The translations under genes were made by a program, and so were the position numbers. Shown in pieces: positions 29,880 to 38,353 of a DNA stretch of 64,000 bases (position 1 is the stretch's first letter; each line of letters begins with the position of its first letter). Below the pieces are notes generated by a model that made no database searches, was not told where the DNA came from, and saw only the letters and a program-made list of their open reading frames with translations. The stretch covers positions 3,904,174 through 3,968,173 of the forward strand of contig NZ_JTHL01000001.1 of NCBI RefSeq assembly GCF_000818195.1, given 5' to 3'. The stretch is from Streptomyces sp. 150FB. GTDB taxonomy: Bacteria > Actinomycetota > Actinomycetes > Streptomycetales > Streptomycetaceae.

Positions 29880-30569
29880 TTGGACCCACGCGAAGTCGCC
29901 GCTGTCCTCGCCTACACCGGTCGCCTCGACCCCCGCACCATCCGCACCGGCACGGGCGAAGCCCGTGACCAGATCACCCAGTGGCAGGAGTCGCTCGACG
30001 ACGTGCCCTTCGCCACGAACCACGGCTGGGACGTCCGGGAGGCAATACGGGCACACGTCCTCGACTCCCCGTACCCGATCCTGCCCGTGGACGTCGCCCG
30101 CAGATGGCGGGCCCATCGGCGCGACCGCCTCGACCGGCACACCGACCCCACACCGACTGCCGACCCGGACGATCCTGCCGCTTGGCGAGCCGAGTTGCTC
30201 CGCGCCCGCCACGCCGTCGCGGCCGGCGTGGCCCCGCCTTCCACACACCGGCAGATCACCGGCGGTGACCCGCAACGCGACATCGAGGAGCACCTGCGCG
30301 CCATCGGGTCATACATCCCGCCGGCCGTCCGCACCGAGCTGACCCGCTACCGACCAACCCGCGCCGCACGCGAGGACGCCGTCACCGCAGGTGTCCCCGA
30401 CGCCCTCAGTGTCCGGTGCGAGTGGTGTCACGCGCCTGCGGGCACCCCGTGCCGACAACGGCGGGCAAGCCCGGACGGCACCGCCAAGGGCAACGCGGTA
30501 CGTGCGACTCCCCACCCGTCACGCATCGACCTAGCGACTGCCCGGATGGACCGACAGCGGACTGCGTGA
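29880..30569 (+). CDS. Protein with C-terminal zinc-finger motif, element-associated
   Basis: 229 residues from a TTG at 29880, 8 nt after the previous gene. The N-terminal ~100 residues (EVAAVLAYTGRLDPRT...ITQWQESLDDV) look helical. The C-terminus has C-x2-C-x6-C (CEWCHAPAGTPC) followed by HPSRIDLA, a finger common in actinophage and integrative-element proteins that may bind DNA. Co-transcribed with the HTH gene. A strong inverted repeat follows the stop. Exact function unknown. Confidence 0.72.
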   Translation: MDPREVAAVLAYTGRLDPRTIRTGTGEARDQITQWQESLDDVPFATNHGWDVREAIRAHVLDSPYPILPVDVARRWRAHRRDRLDRHTDPTPTADPDDPAAWRAELLRARHAVAAGVAPPSTHRQITGGDPQRDIEEHLRAIGSYIPPAVRTELTRYRPTRAAREDAVTAGVPDALSVRCEWCHAPAGTPCRQRRASPDGTAKGNAVRATPHPSRIDLATARMDRQRTA

Positions 30570-30613
30570 CGCGGGCCAGCCTCGCTCCTCACCGTAGCTT
30601 CGTAGTCCCACAG

Positions 30614-30645
30614 CCGTCGGGTCCCGGATCAGTAGGACCCGACGG
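30614..30645. terminator. Stem-loop before the repeat array
   Basis: Perfect 11-bp arms CCGTCGGGTCC (30614-30624) and GGACCCGACGG (30635-30645) with a 10-nt loop. It may terminate the upstream operon or form part of an oriT-like structure. Confidence 0.6.
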
Positions 30646-30684
30646 ACGAGGACGTCTCGATGAGCACCTTGGGGACCACGTCCC

Positions 30685-31042
30685 GGGGACCGAGCCTGCG
30701 AAGTTCGGGGACCGGATCTCGGTCCCCGACGGTCCCCGCGATCACGGTCACCCCTTGGCGGGGACCGTCATGTGCGGGAACACCACGCGTCGGAATCGGG
30801 GACCGTGACTCCACCGAACTGGGGACCGACTCGGGACCGGTCCCCCGGAAACTGCAGCTCAGACGGGCTATCTGGTTGGTCTCCAGAGCGTCCCCCTATG
30901 ACGGGGACCGATCCCGCATCGGCGCACGCGGTTGGGGACCGGTCCCCGCAGTCCAGCAGGACGGGACGGTCCCCCTGACGACGTGTCACGGGGACCGTCC
31001 CCGATGAGCATCTCGTCACTGCCCCGAACCGTCTGGGGACCG
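30685..31042. repeat. Array of fourteen GGGGACCG octamers in both orientations (candidate oriT/origin)
   Basis: Exact GGGGACCG starts at 30685, 30707, 30760, 30798, 30821, 30903, 30934, 30990 and 31035. Its complement CGGTCCCC starts at 30720, 30730, 30838, 30940 and 30967. Near copies lie at 30671, 30833 and 30995. Two overlap as the palindrome GGGGACCGGTCCCC. The array ends about 195 bp before mobC. Repeat arrays next to relaxosome genes are typical of oriT; clustered octamers are also typical of the Streptomyces clt transfer locus or of replication iterons. No gene is supported between 30570 and 31236. Confidence 0.8.
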
Positions 31043-31236
31043 TGCACCGCCGCCCGCACGCCGGGGAACCGGTCACCGGCGCACGTCCTTCGACCACGAC
31101 TCTCGGCCCGACGGCCCTACCTCAACAGCCCGTCCCAGATCTCGTCCCGCAACAGCCCAAGAGCTGCCCCACCCCTGGTCAATCGGCGCCTTGGCAGTTC
31201 AGCTCCCCCACCCGAACACACCCCGGAGAACCGCAC

Positions 31237-31866
31237 GTGCACGAACGACACAATGAACGCCTCGGCACCCGTCAACAGGAGGTGCCCACCACCCCAACCA
31301 CCAGCGCAGCAAGTTGGAGGTTCGGACACTCCCCCGCAGGGGGAGCGCCCGAACCCGACCCCACCCCAGGGGTGGCGGGGCCCGACCAGCGCCAGGGGGC
31401 GCCGGACGGGAGGGCTGCGACCGAGGGCGGTTCGCAGCCAAGTACGGCCGGCCACACGCGCCTGACCAGGGGGAAATCCCGCCCGCGCGACAAGAAGCAG
31501 CGCCCCGCCCACAGCGTCCGACTCAACGAACGCGAACGCACCCTCATCCAGGACGGCGCCGATGCCGTCGGCATGAGTATCGCCGGATTCCTCGCCCACT
31601 CCGCCCTGGCCGCCGCCCGCGACCAGACCCGCACGGCCGCCAGCATCGCCGCCGACCACGACGTCCTCACCGAGCTCTTCGCCACCGGCCGCAAGCTCGG
31701 CTGGGCCAGCAGCAACCTCAACCAGATGACCAAGACACTCAACTCGGGCGGCGAAATCGACGGCGCCCGCATCGAGGAAACCCTTGCCTATGTCCGCCGA
31801 GCGGCCACCGCCACCAGGGCGGCCGTTGAGCGGATCAACAACCGCCAGATGAACGAGGCCGCTTGA
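31237..31866 (+). CDS. mobC: MobC-like relaxosome accessory protein
   Basis: About 209 residues from the GTG at 31237, which follows GGAG. A long in-frame extension to 31042 runs into the repeat array and is not used. The N-terminal part is disordered and Pro/Gly/Thr-rich. The conserved C-terminal part (RPAHSVRLNERERTLIQDGAD..SIAGFLAHSALAAARD, then LNQMTKTLNSGG) matches the bacterial mobilization protein MobC, which helps the relaxase open DNA at oriT. Its end overlaps the relaxase start. Confidence 0.85.
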   Translation: MHERHNERLGTRQQEVPTTPTTSAASWRFGHSPAGGAPEPDPTPGVAGPDQRQGAPDGRAATEGGSQPSTAGHTRLTRGKSRPRDKKQRPAHSVRLNERERTLIQDGADAVGMSIAGFLAHSALAAARDQTRTAASIAADHDVLTELFATGRKLGWASSNLNQMTKTLNSGGEIDGARIEETLAYVRRAATATRAAVERINNRQMNEAA

Positions 31867-33602
31867 TTCCCCGCATCCACAAGCAAGGCAGCAGCACCCG
31901 CGGCCTGCTCAACTACCTCTACGGCAAGGGCACCCGCGAAGAGCACGTCGACCCGCACCTGGTCGCCTCCTTCGACGACATGGCGCCTGACCCCGGCCGC
32001 GACCCCTCCGCGACGAAGGAAGACCTCCAGCGGCTTCTCGACCAGCCACTGCACCTCCTTGACGCAGACCAGCGGCCCGACCAGCACGTGTGGCACTGCT
32101 CCGTCCGCGCGGCACGCACCGACCGCATCCTGAGCGACGAGGAGTGGGGCGACATCGCCCGCCGCATCGTGGCCGCCACCGGCATCGACTCCGGCGGCCC
32201 GGACGACGCCGGGTGCCGGTGGGCCGCCGTCCGTCACGCCAACGACCACATCCACATCATCGCCACCCTCGTACGCGAGGACGGCCGCCGCCCCGACCAC
32301 CACCGCTCCGGCCAACGCGCCCAAGCCGAAGCCCGGCTCATCGAAGCCGACTACGACCTGCACCGCGTTACCCCCGGCGACGGCACCGCGGCCAAACGCC
32401 CCACCAGCGCCGAGCGCCACAAAGCCGAACGCCAAGGGCGAGAGCGCACGGTGCGGGAGGGGCTGCGCGAGACCGTGCGCGGCGCGTCAGCCGGCGCCGC
32501 CTCCACAGATGAGTTCTTCGACCGTCTGGCCGCCGAAGGCCTTCTGATCCGCAAGCGGATCGCACCCTCGGGCGAACTCCTCGGCTACAAGGTCGCGCTG
32601 CCCGGTGACCGCAACAAGGACGACGAGCCGGTCTTCTATGCCGGCTCCACCCTCGCACCCGACCTGTCCCTGCCCCGCATCCGCGAACGCTGGTCCCTTC
32701 ACGCAGAGGCGGACTCCGAGGGCGGGCATGAGCCGGTGCGGCCCGCCCCGCCGCCGGTGACCCATCCCGCGTTCGCCCGGCGCCGGGCTGCCGCTGCCAC
32801 CTGGCAGGCTTTGTTGATCATTGATCACGGCGACGATGGCGTGGCAGCAGCGCAGATCGCCGCAGCAGGTGAGGTCCTGGACGCGCTCGCCAAGACCTCT
32901 GCTGACCACACCCGTGCTGAACTCCGGCAGGCGGCCTTCGTGTTCGAGCGGGCCAGCCGCTCCCACGTGCGTGCCGTACGTGGGCATGACCACGCCCTAC
33001 GGCAGGCCGCCCACGACCTCGTCCACAGCGGCCCCGCCCTCGGGCGCGGCGAAGACGGAGCCACCACAGCGATGGTCATCGACATGGTCTTCTTCCTCGT
33101 CATCACTGCGGCCAACTGGCACGACGAAAGGCACCACCGTCAGCAGGCAGCCGCAGCCCAGCAAGCCGCCGAGCATCTACGCACCGCCTACCAGGGCGCC
33201 GCGGCCCGCCCCTTGGCCGCCCTCCGTCGGCGAGGCCAGCGTCTGGCACCGCATTCTCAGCAACGGCAGGCCGATCTCCTGCACCGGGCGGTGCCAGAAC
33301 TCGCCGAACGAATCCAGGCCGAGCCAGGCTGGCCTGCTCTGGCCGCCACCCTCGCCGACTCCCAGCAGGCAGGCCACGACCCGGCCGCACTGCTCGCCGA
33401 AGCCACACGACGTCGCGAGCTCGACACTGCCGACTCCATCAGTGACATCCTCGTCTGGCGCCTGCGCCGCAGCGCCCACCTGCCCGCCGCACCTGCAAAC
33501 CCCCAGGCCACACCCACCCGAGACAGCCGGCGCACCCTGCCCCCAGCACCTGCGGCACCCTCGACGGCCAGGGCATCGAACTACCCCAGCCGTCCGCACT
33601 GA
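31863..33602 (+). CDS. Relaxase/mobilization nuclease
   Basis: A 579-residue protein. The N-terminal relaxase domain begins IPRIHKQGSSTRGLLNYLYG and carries the metal motif HANDHIHII (His125, His129, His131). The Tyr nucleophile is probably in LLNYLYG. It should nick oriT and pilot the strand during conjugation. A helical middle and Ala/Arg-rich C-terminus follow. The start TTG at 31863 overlaps the mobC stop (TTGA). No TraB/FtsK-type or type IV coupling gene was seen beside it, so transfer would depend on another element. Confidence 0.88.
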   Translation: MIPRIHKQGSSTRGLLNYLYGKGTREEHVDPHLVASFDDMAPDPGRDPSATKEDLQRLLDQPLHLLDADQRPDQHVWHCSVRAARTDRILSDEEWGDIARRIVAATGIDSGGPDDAGCRWAAVRHANDHIHIIATLVREDGRRPDHHRSGQRAQAEARLIEADYDLHRVTPGDGTAAKRPTSAERHKAERQGRERTVREGLRETVRGASAGAASTDEFFDRLAAEGLLIRKRIAPSGELLGYKVALPGDRNKDDEPVFYAGSTLAPDLSLPRIRERWSLHAEADSEGGHEPVRPAPPPVTHPAFARRRAAAATWQALLIIDHGDDGVAAAQIAAAGEVLDALAKTSADHTRAELRQAAFVFERASRSHVRAVRGHDHALRQAAHDLVHSGPALGRGEDGATTAMVIDMVFFLVITAANWHDERHHRQQAAAAQQAAEHLRTAYQGAAARPLAALRRRGQRLAPHSQQRQADLLHRAVPELAERIQAEPGWPALAATLADSQQAGHDPAALLAEATRRRELDTADSISDILVWRLRRSAHLPAAPANPQATPTRDSRRTLPPAPAAPSTARASNYPSRPH

Positions 33603-33618
33603 TCGGTCAACGAGCCGG

Positions 33619-33639
33619 AACATAGCCGACGATCGTCGG
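33619..33639. promoter_or_regulatory. Palindromic motif shared with the XRE control region
   Basis: AACATAGCCGACGATCG at 33619-33635 is the exact complement of 28594-28610. It contains the perfect 14-bp palindrome CCGACGATCGTCGG (33626-33639). It lies 17 bp after the relaxase stop and may be a regulator site or boundary. Confidence 0.5.
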
Positions 33640-33716
33640 TTACTGAGGCTGAACTCGTGGTCTCGTAGGGGCCGGGCCCCCGAACGGGGCCCGGCTTCAT
33701 AACGTCGGGCTCCTGC

Positions 33717-34538
33717 TCAGCTGGCCGGGGCACGCAGGAGACGGTCCCGTGTGCTCTCCGGCAGCACCTGGCGTAGAACCGGCGCGGTGGAGCTGAGCGA
33801 GGAGGCGAACGCGGCGGCAAGATTGTGCGGCACGCTCGCGCTAAACGACGCAGCCCACAGATATGCGGCGCCCATAACCGGCTCAGCCCACGCCTGCCAG
33901 CCAGTCGCCCCTGGCTCCTGCGCCTCGACGCTCAGGGCGCGGGGATCGGTGTCCTGGATGAGGGGTGGGACCTCACCGAAGCTGAGATGAGAGGTAAAGG
34001 TGGGGTGCATCGCCACCGAGTAGGGCTGGTCGACATCGCGGAGCCAGCCGTGCTCCGCGACAACGTCCAGAACGAGCTCTGGGCCCATGAGCTCCGTGGT
34101 GGGCTGGTCGCGGGCGTCAAGCGCGAGGAGAAAGTCGCAGAGGACCTCACCCGGGATGCCAGGGGTGAAGTAGGCCGACCACCGCGCGAGCGGGCTGTCT
34201 GGATGCTCTCGGGCAGAAATCTGCCAGGCGATAGGCAGCTCACCCAGGTAAAACGGCTCATCCGGCAGCACCCATTGGGCCCACCGAAGAGTGTCGGGGC
34301 TAATGTGGAGGACGGTGCTGCGCACTACCTGCCGGTCCTCCGGGCCCTCGTTATGCTCCCGTCCGCGGACGATCACGAGGCTGGTCCAGCCGAGGCCGGC
34401 GAGCGTGTCAGCGACGGCATCGTAGAGACGTCCGTCATCACCAGCCAGGTGCCGGGGACCGACCCAGTACGCAGGCAGAGCTCCCCGGTTTGGAGTCGAC
34501 GAGTCTAGCGGAGAGTCGGGATACAGGAGCGCCTCCAA
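33717..34538 (-). CDS. DUF317-type protein
   Basis: 273 residues from a TTG at 34538. The motifs YWVGPRHLAGDDGRLYDAVADTLAGLGW and WSAYFTPGIPGEVLCDFLLAL match DUF317, a family common in Streptomyces and often found in mobile regions, of unknown function. The second half is helical with W-rich segments. A related, broken copy lies about 300 bp upstream on the same strand. Confidence 0.72.
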   Translation of the reverse strand: MEALLYPDSPLDSSTPNRGALPAYWVGPRHLAGDDGRLYDAVADTLAGLGWTSLVIVRGREHNEGPEDRQVVRSTVLHISPDTLRWAQWVLPDEPFYLGELPIAWQISAREHPDSPLARWSAYFTPGIPGEVLCDFLLALDARDQPTTELMGPELVLDVVAEHGWLRDVDQPYSVAMHPTFTSHLSFGEVPPLIQDTDPRALSVEAQEPGATGWQAWAEPVMGAAYLWAASFSASVPHNLAAAFASSLSSTAPVLRQVLPESTRDRLLRAPAS

Positions 34539-34862
34539 GGCTTAGATGCGGATCTACTTGCCGCCAGCAACGCGGCAAGGGCGGCGGCGCCCGGACGGGA
34601 GCCTGCCAGTTCAAAGTGCCAGCCACCTCGGGCGGCAGGTGCCCGTGGGCCGCCTGTCCCGGTCCCGCCCCTCAGCCAGACTGACGACAGGCCGTCTGAT
34701 CTCGCCACAGACTTTCGCGACGACATCACCGACGGTCATTCCCGAAGCCTCTGGGGCAACCGTCATTGCTCTGGGCAGCGGGCTGACAGACGCGGAGGAC
34801 CGCCCCCTTCGGTGAGCGTGGGCTCTGTCCGCACCGAGTCAGCCGACGCCGGCAGACGTATC
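34539..34862. other. Gap between the DUF317 gene and its broken relative
   Basis: No gene is firmly supported. A possible minus-strand ORF of about 51 residues (MTVAPEASGMTVGDVVAKV...) starts near 34768, but nothing recognisable is encoded. Confidence 0.3.
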
Positions 34863-35225
34863 TCATCGAGGACAGGTGGTTTCCAGCACGCGCGTCACCG
34901 GGGCGGCGACAATATCGACCGGCATCTCGGTGTCGAAGGAGATGCTGTACCCAGGCACCGTCGCGGTACCGGTGACGCGATCTTCCATCCTTTGTCCTCA
35001 GTCCCCGGACAGCCGAGCCGACGACCAGCCCAAGCGGAACCGGCCGTCCTTTGAGTTGACGTGCACGTCGGCGCGGTCGTCCACAACCATGTGGAATTCC
35101 TCTGCGGCGAACTGATCCATCACAAGCGTGGGCTGACCCGGGCCAAGCTGCCAGTCGGGCACTTTCAGGGCCTTCGCGATGGTGGAGAAGCCGGGACTCA
35201 TGGGTGCCACGGTCACGGCGATCAT
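34863..35225 (-). pseudogene. Broken DUF317-like gene (in-frame TGA)
   Basis: From ATG 35225 the frame reads a 75-residue peptide ending ...GRFRLGWSSARLSGD, then TGA at about 34998. The same frame continues for another 44 codons (MEDRVTGTATVPGYSISFDT...VDIVAAPVTRVLE) to a second stop at 34863. The combined peptide has the DUF317 layout (D-aerobic Trp-rich strand, then a domain ending in VPVEIIA-like sequence). A single nonsense change in a real gene is the simplest reading; two separate small ORFs are the alternative. Confidence 0.55.
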
Positions 35226-35597
35226 CTCTCTGAGCTGGGGGTTTCTAGGATTCGTCTACGTTGACATCCCTCTGCACCCGCTGGCCAGTCTTTCGCGACT
35301 CTTTCCTGTCTGCCCCCGGCGAACGGGCTGCTCTCCCTTCGCCGTCGGAACCACGGCATAGGAGATTTCCTCCCAAGCCGAACCCCTCTGCACAGCAAAG
35401 TGAGCCGAGTCGATGTCACCGCCGACGGAGGCCAAGACCATCGTCTGAGATCGCTCGCCGCCCTGTCGTTCGCCGGCAGGTGACGTCCGTTCTAGGGACG
35501 TGCCATATGCAGCGGCAGCCAATCTCGGGAGCACAGCACTGCGGCGTCCCCGAAGAAACCTCGTGCGCACGGTAGGCGGAGTGCTGATAGTTGCTAC
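35226..35597. other. Intergenic region, one weak small ORF
   Basis: A possible minus-strand ORF of about 61 residues (35256-35441, MVLASVGGDIDSAHFAVQ...) has protein-like composition, but its ribosome-binding site is weak and no family is recognised. Otherwise nothing is seen. The promoter for the nucleotidyltransferase gene should lie at the right end. Confidence 0.3.
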
Positions 35598-36302
35598 ATG
35601 GATGCGATTGATGCTGCACGTGCCGTCGTAGAGGAACATCACTCTGACGCTCGGGCTGCGTTCTTGGGAGGCAGTGTCGTGACGGGCCGCCGCACGGCGA
35701 TGTCGGACCTCGACATCGTGGTGCTCCTCCGTGGATCCCCAGCCCCGTACCGGGCAAGCCTTCGGAGCGGTGAGTGGCCGGTGGAGATGTTCGTGCACAC
35801 CGAAGCGACGTGGCACGCGTACGTCCAACGGGAGGTACGTAAACGCCGGTCACCGCTGCTCTGGATGTGTGCCGACGGAATCCTGCTCTTCGACAACGAT
35901 GGAGTCGGGGCGCACCTCGCCGCTGAGGCACGGAAGTTGACCGCTACCGGACCACCGGCGGTGTCGGCCGAAGAGGTCGATGACCGCCGCTACGCGATCA
36001 CGGACCTCCTCGACGACCTCGCGGGGAGCGCGGACCAGAGCGAACGGTTGTTCATTGCCACCGAACTGGTCCGCCGAACGGGCGAGTTGGCGCTGACCGC
36101 TGGCGGATCCTGGAACGGGGGCGGGAAGTGGCTGGCCCGCCGTCTTGAGACCACATCCCCGGGGCTCAGCATGCACCTGCACGATGGCCTTGCTGAGGTC
36201 CTGGCGGGCCGGACGGAGCCCCTCGCGGCAGTGGTGGACGAGGTGCTGGGGCAGGTCGGCGGTCGTTTGTGGGTCGGCTACAAGCGCGGTGGAACTCCAT
36301 GA
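35598..36302 (+). CDS. Nucleotidyltransferase-domain protein
   Basis: A 234-residue protein. FLGGSVVTGRRTAMSDLDIVVLL is the pol-beta nucleotidyltransferase signature (GGS followed by the D-x-D metal pair). The remaining part is helical and resembles the C-terminal domain of small-molecule (aminoglycoside-type) nucleotidyltransferases. It may adenylylate a small molecule, for instance for self-protection. It converges with tyrS across a hairpin and begins the cargo block. Confidence 0.8.
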   Translation: MDAIDAARAVVEEHHSDARAAFLGGSVVTGRRTAMSDLDIVVLLRGSPAPYRASLRSGEWPVEMFVHTEATWHAYVQREVRKRRSPLLWMCADGILLFDNDGVGAHLAAEARKLTATGPPAVSAEEVDDRRYAITDLLDDLAGSADQSERLFIATELVRRTGELALTAGGSWNGGGKWLARRLETTSPGLSMHLHDGLAEVLAGRTEPLAAVVDEVLGQVGGRLWVGYKRGGTP

Positions 36303-36400
36303 ACGAGGTCGCCGCAGGGCGGCAGGCCCGCAATGGAGTGGTCGTGCATCGCACACGTACAGCTCTGCCACACGGCGTCACACGGAGGCTGAGCAAGACG

Positions 36401-36428
36401 GCGCCGACCCACCGATGTGGGCCGGCGC
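36401..36428. terminator. Bidirectional hairpin between the nucleotidyltransferase gene and tyrS
   Basis: 11-bp arms GCGCCGACCCA (36401-36411) and TGGGCCGGCGC (36418-36428) with one A-G mismatch and a 6-nt loop, between two convergent genes. Confidence 0.7.
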
Positions 36429-36440
36429 TGGTTCTCGATC

Positions 36441-37844
36441 TCAGGCGTCGATACGGGCCACCTTGCGACCCACCTTGAGGTACAACTCGACGCCGTCGCC
36501 TGCCCCGATCTCGCTCACCACTGCGCCGAGCGCCTGCTGGACGGAAGCCTCCGTGAGCTGAGTGGTCTGCTGCTCTCCGTCTGCCTCACGGATGAGACGC
36601 AGACCCTTCTGCTGAGCTACACGGCGCACGGCGGAGATGCTGGGCGCGAAGTCCAGCGTGCGGCTGATCAGGGCACCCAGAGTGTCCTCGCCGTGCTCCT
36701 TCATGGATACGACTGGGAGGTTCTGGGTGTCCCCGAAGGACCGCTTGGAGAAGCGAGCTGTGAACTCCGCGCGGGCGGCGGCTGCGACGTGCGGGCCGTG
36801 GAGAGCGGCCACCACCTCACCGGCGAGGATCCGCTTGACGGCCATCGGGTGCGCGGTCCCCGCCTCCAGACGCTTGGTCACCACGCGGATCTCGTCGTCC
36901 GTCCACTCGGTGAGGAGCTGCAGGTACGGCTCGGTCAGGTGGTCGGGGATCGACATCAGCCGACCGTAGACATCATCGGGCGTTGCCGTCAGACCGACGT
37001 AGTTGCCCTTGCTCTTGCTCATCTTGGAGCCCGTGCCGTCGGTCCCTTCGATCAGCGGAGTGGTGATGACGACCTCGGGCGTCTGCTCCGAGATCTCCAT
37101 GACCTTGCGGCACATCTGAAGGTTCAGCAGCTGGTCGACTCCGCCCAACTCGACGTCAGCTGTGATGGCCACCGAGTCCATCGCCATGACGACGGAGTAG
37201 ACGAACTCGGCGAGGGACAGACCCTGTCCCTCAGCGATCCGGGTACGGAAGTCCTCACGCTGGAGCGACATGGAGACGGGTACTCGGGCGAGGATTTCTA
37301 CGAGCTGCGGGAGGCTCACCTTGTTCAGCCACTCACCGTTGAAGCGCAGGTCGGCACGCTCGAAGTCGATGAACGGTGTGACCTGCTGCTGGTACGTGCT
37401 CAGGTTGCGGGCGATGTCCTCGTCGGTAAGAGTCGGCCGTTCGGAGGAGCGTCCCGAGGGGTCACCGATCTTCGCCGTCACGTCGCCGATGATGAAGACG
37501 ACGTGGTGGCCCATGCGCTGCAGCCGGCTGGCGATGATGATCGGCACCGCGTGGCCGAGGTGAACATCGGGTGAGGTCGGGTCGATGCCGTACTTGATGA
37601 CGAACTGGCGCCCCTCCGACCGCGCGGCCTCGATCTTCTCGGCGAGTACCCCGGCCGAGGGGATCAGGTTGATGGCGCGTCCCTCTACCAGCGCGGACTG
37701 CTCCTGAGGAGAGAGGTCGGAGAGATCCAGGGAGCGCCGGGCTGTTGTCTCGTCGAGCAGCTGCGAGACCGTATAGTCCGCGCCCAGGTCCGCTCCATCG
37801 AGGATGTGCATGACACTGGTGACGGACTCACTCAAACGGCTCAT
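36441..37844 (-). CDS. tyrS: Tyrosyl-tRNA synthetase (extra copy on the element)
   Basis: A complete 467-residue class I synthetase charging tRNA-Tyr. The HIGH-like motif is HLGH (residues 95-98), the tyrosine-site segment is GGVDQLLN, the KMSKS loop is KMSKSKGNY, and the C-terminus has an S4-like RNA-binding domain. It looks fully active. An N-terminal extension of about 60 residues precedes the usual start of such enzymes. The start is the ATG at 37844; the in-frame extension to 38150 is antisense to the NUDIX gene. Lying on a mobile element, it is probably a second copy: a target duplicate for resistance, or a supplier of Tyr-tRNA. Confidence 0.93.
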   Translation of the reverse strand: MSRLSESVTSVMHILDGADLGADYTVSQLLDETTARRSLDLSDLSPQEQSALVEGRAINLIPSAGVLAEKIEAARSEGRQFVIKYGIDPTSPDVHLGHAVPIIIASRLQRMGHHVVFIIGDVTAKIGDPSGRSSERPTLTDEDIARNLSTYQQQVTPFIDFERADLRFNGEWLNKVSLPQLVEILARVPVSMSLQREDFRTRIAEGQGLSLAEFVYSVVMAMDSVAITADVELGGVDQLLNLQMCRKVMEISEQTPEVVITTPLIEGTDGTGSKMSKSKGNYVGLTATPDDVYGRLMSIPDHLTEPYLQLLTEWTDDEIRVVTKRLEAGTAHPMAVKRILAGEVVAALHGPHVAAAARAEFTARFSKRSFGDTQNLPVVSMKEHGEDTLGALISRTLDFAPSISAVRRVAQQKGLRLIREADGEQQTTQLTEASVQQALGAVVSEIGAGDGVELYLKVGRKVARIDA

Positions 37845-37885
37845 GGCGCGTATACGACCAGCTTCCGGGCCCGCGCGCCAACCTT

Positions 37886-38296
37886 TTACAGCAGTGCTGC
37901 GTCGAGGTAAGCCTGTACGGGCTCGAACAGCCCATACGGTACGTACTGCACGATCTCGCCGTGGGCCACCCAAGCGAGCTCGGCCAGCTCCTCGGTGTCT
38001 GCGACGTAGGCGGTACCGCTCAGCACGTCGCAGGCTGTGTATGACATCAGCCGACCCGTCTTCGGGTGGACCCGCTCGCCGAGCAGCTTCGCTGCGGAGA
38101 CGGTCAGGCCCGTCTCCTCCCGGGTTTCGCGCACAGCGGCGCCCTCGCATGACTCGCCGGGCTCAACCTCGCCGGCAGGGAACTGCCAGGACAGCTGTCC
38201 CTCATTGACCCGACGGCGCACCATGAGGACCCGCCCCTCGTGGACGACGATCGCCGCGGCGATGCCTGGTCTCTGCCTCGCGTTCAGTTGCGTCAC
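37886..38296 (-). CDS. NUDIX hydrolase
   Basis: 136 residues from the GTG at 38296, chosen because GGAGGGAAG lies just upstream; an ATG 8 codons earlier lacks such a site. The box is FPAGEVEPGESCEGAAVRETREETGL, complete with REuxEE. The substrate is unknown; nucleotide sugars or 8-oxo nucleotides are common. It lies 41 bp upstream of tyrS on the same strand, so the two are probably co-transcribed. Confidence 0.9.
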   Translation of the reverse strand: MTQLNARQRPGIAAAIVVHEGRVLMVRRRVNEGQLSWQFPAGEVEPGESCEGAAVRETREETGLTVSAAKLLGERVHPKTGRLMSYTACDVLSGTAYVADTEELAELAWVAHGEIVQYVPYGLFEPVQAYLDAALL

Positions 38297-38353
38297 GTCT
38301 TCCCTCCAAGAGGGCCGCACGAAGCGAAAGATATGGCGGCCGCGGATCCAGAG

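Noticed and set aside
30570-31100. Repeat array as a CRISPR
   Set aside because: Units are 8 bp, in both orientations, with irregular spacing and no cas genes.
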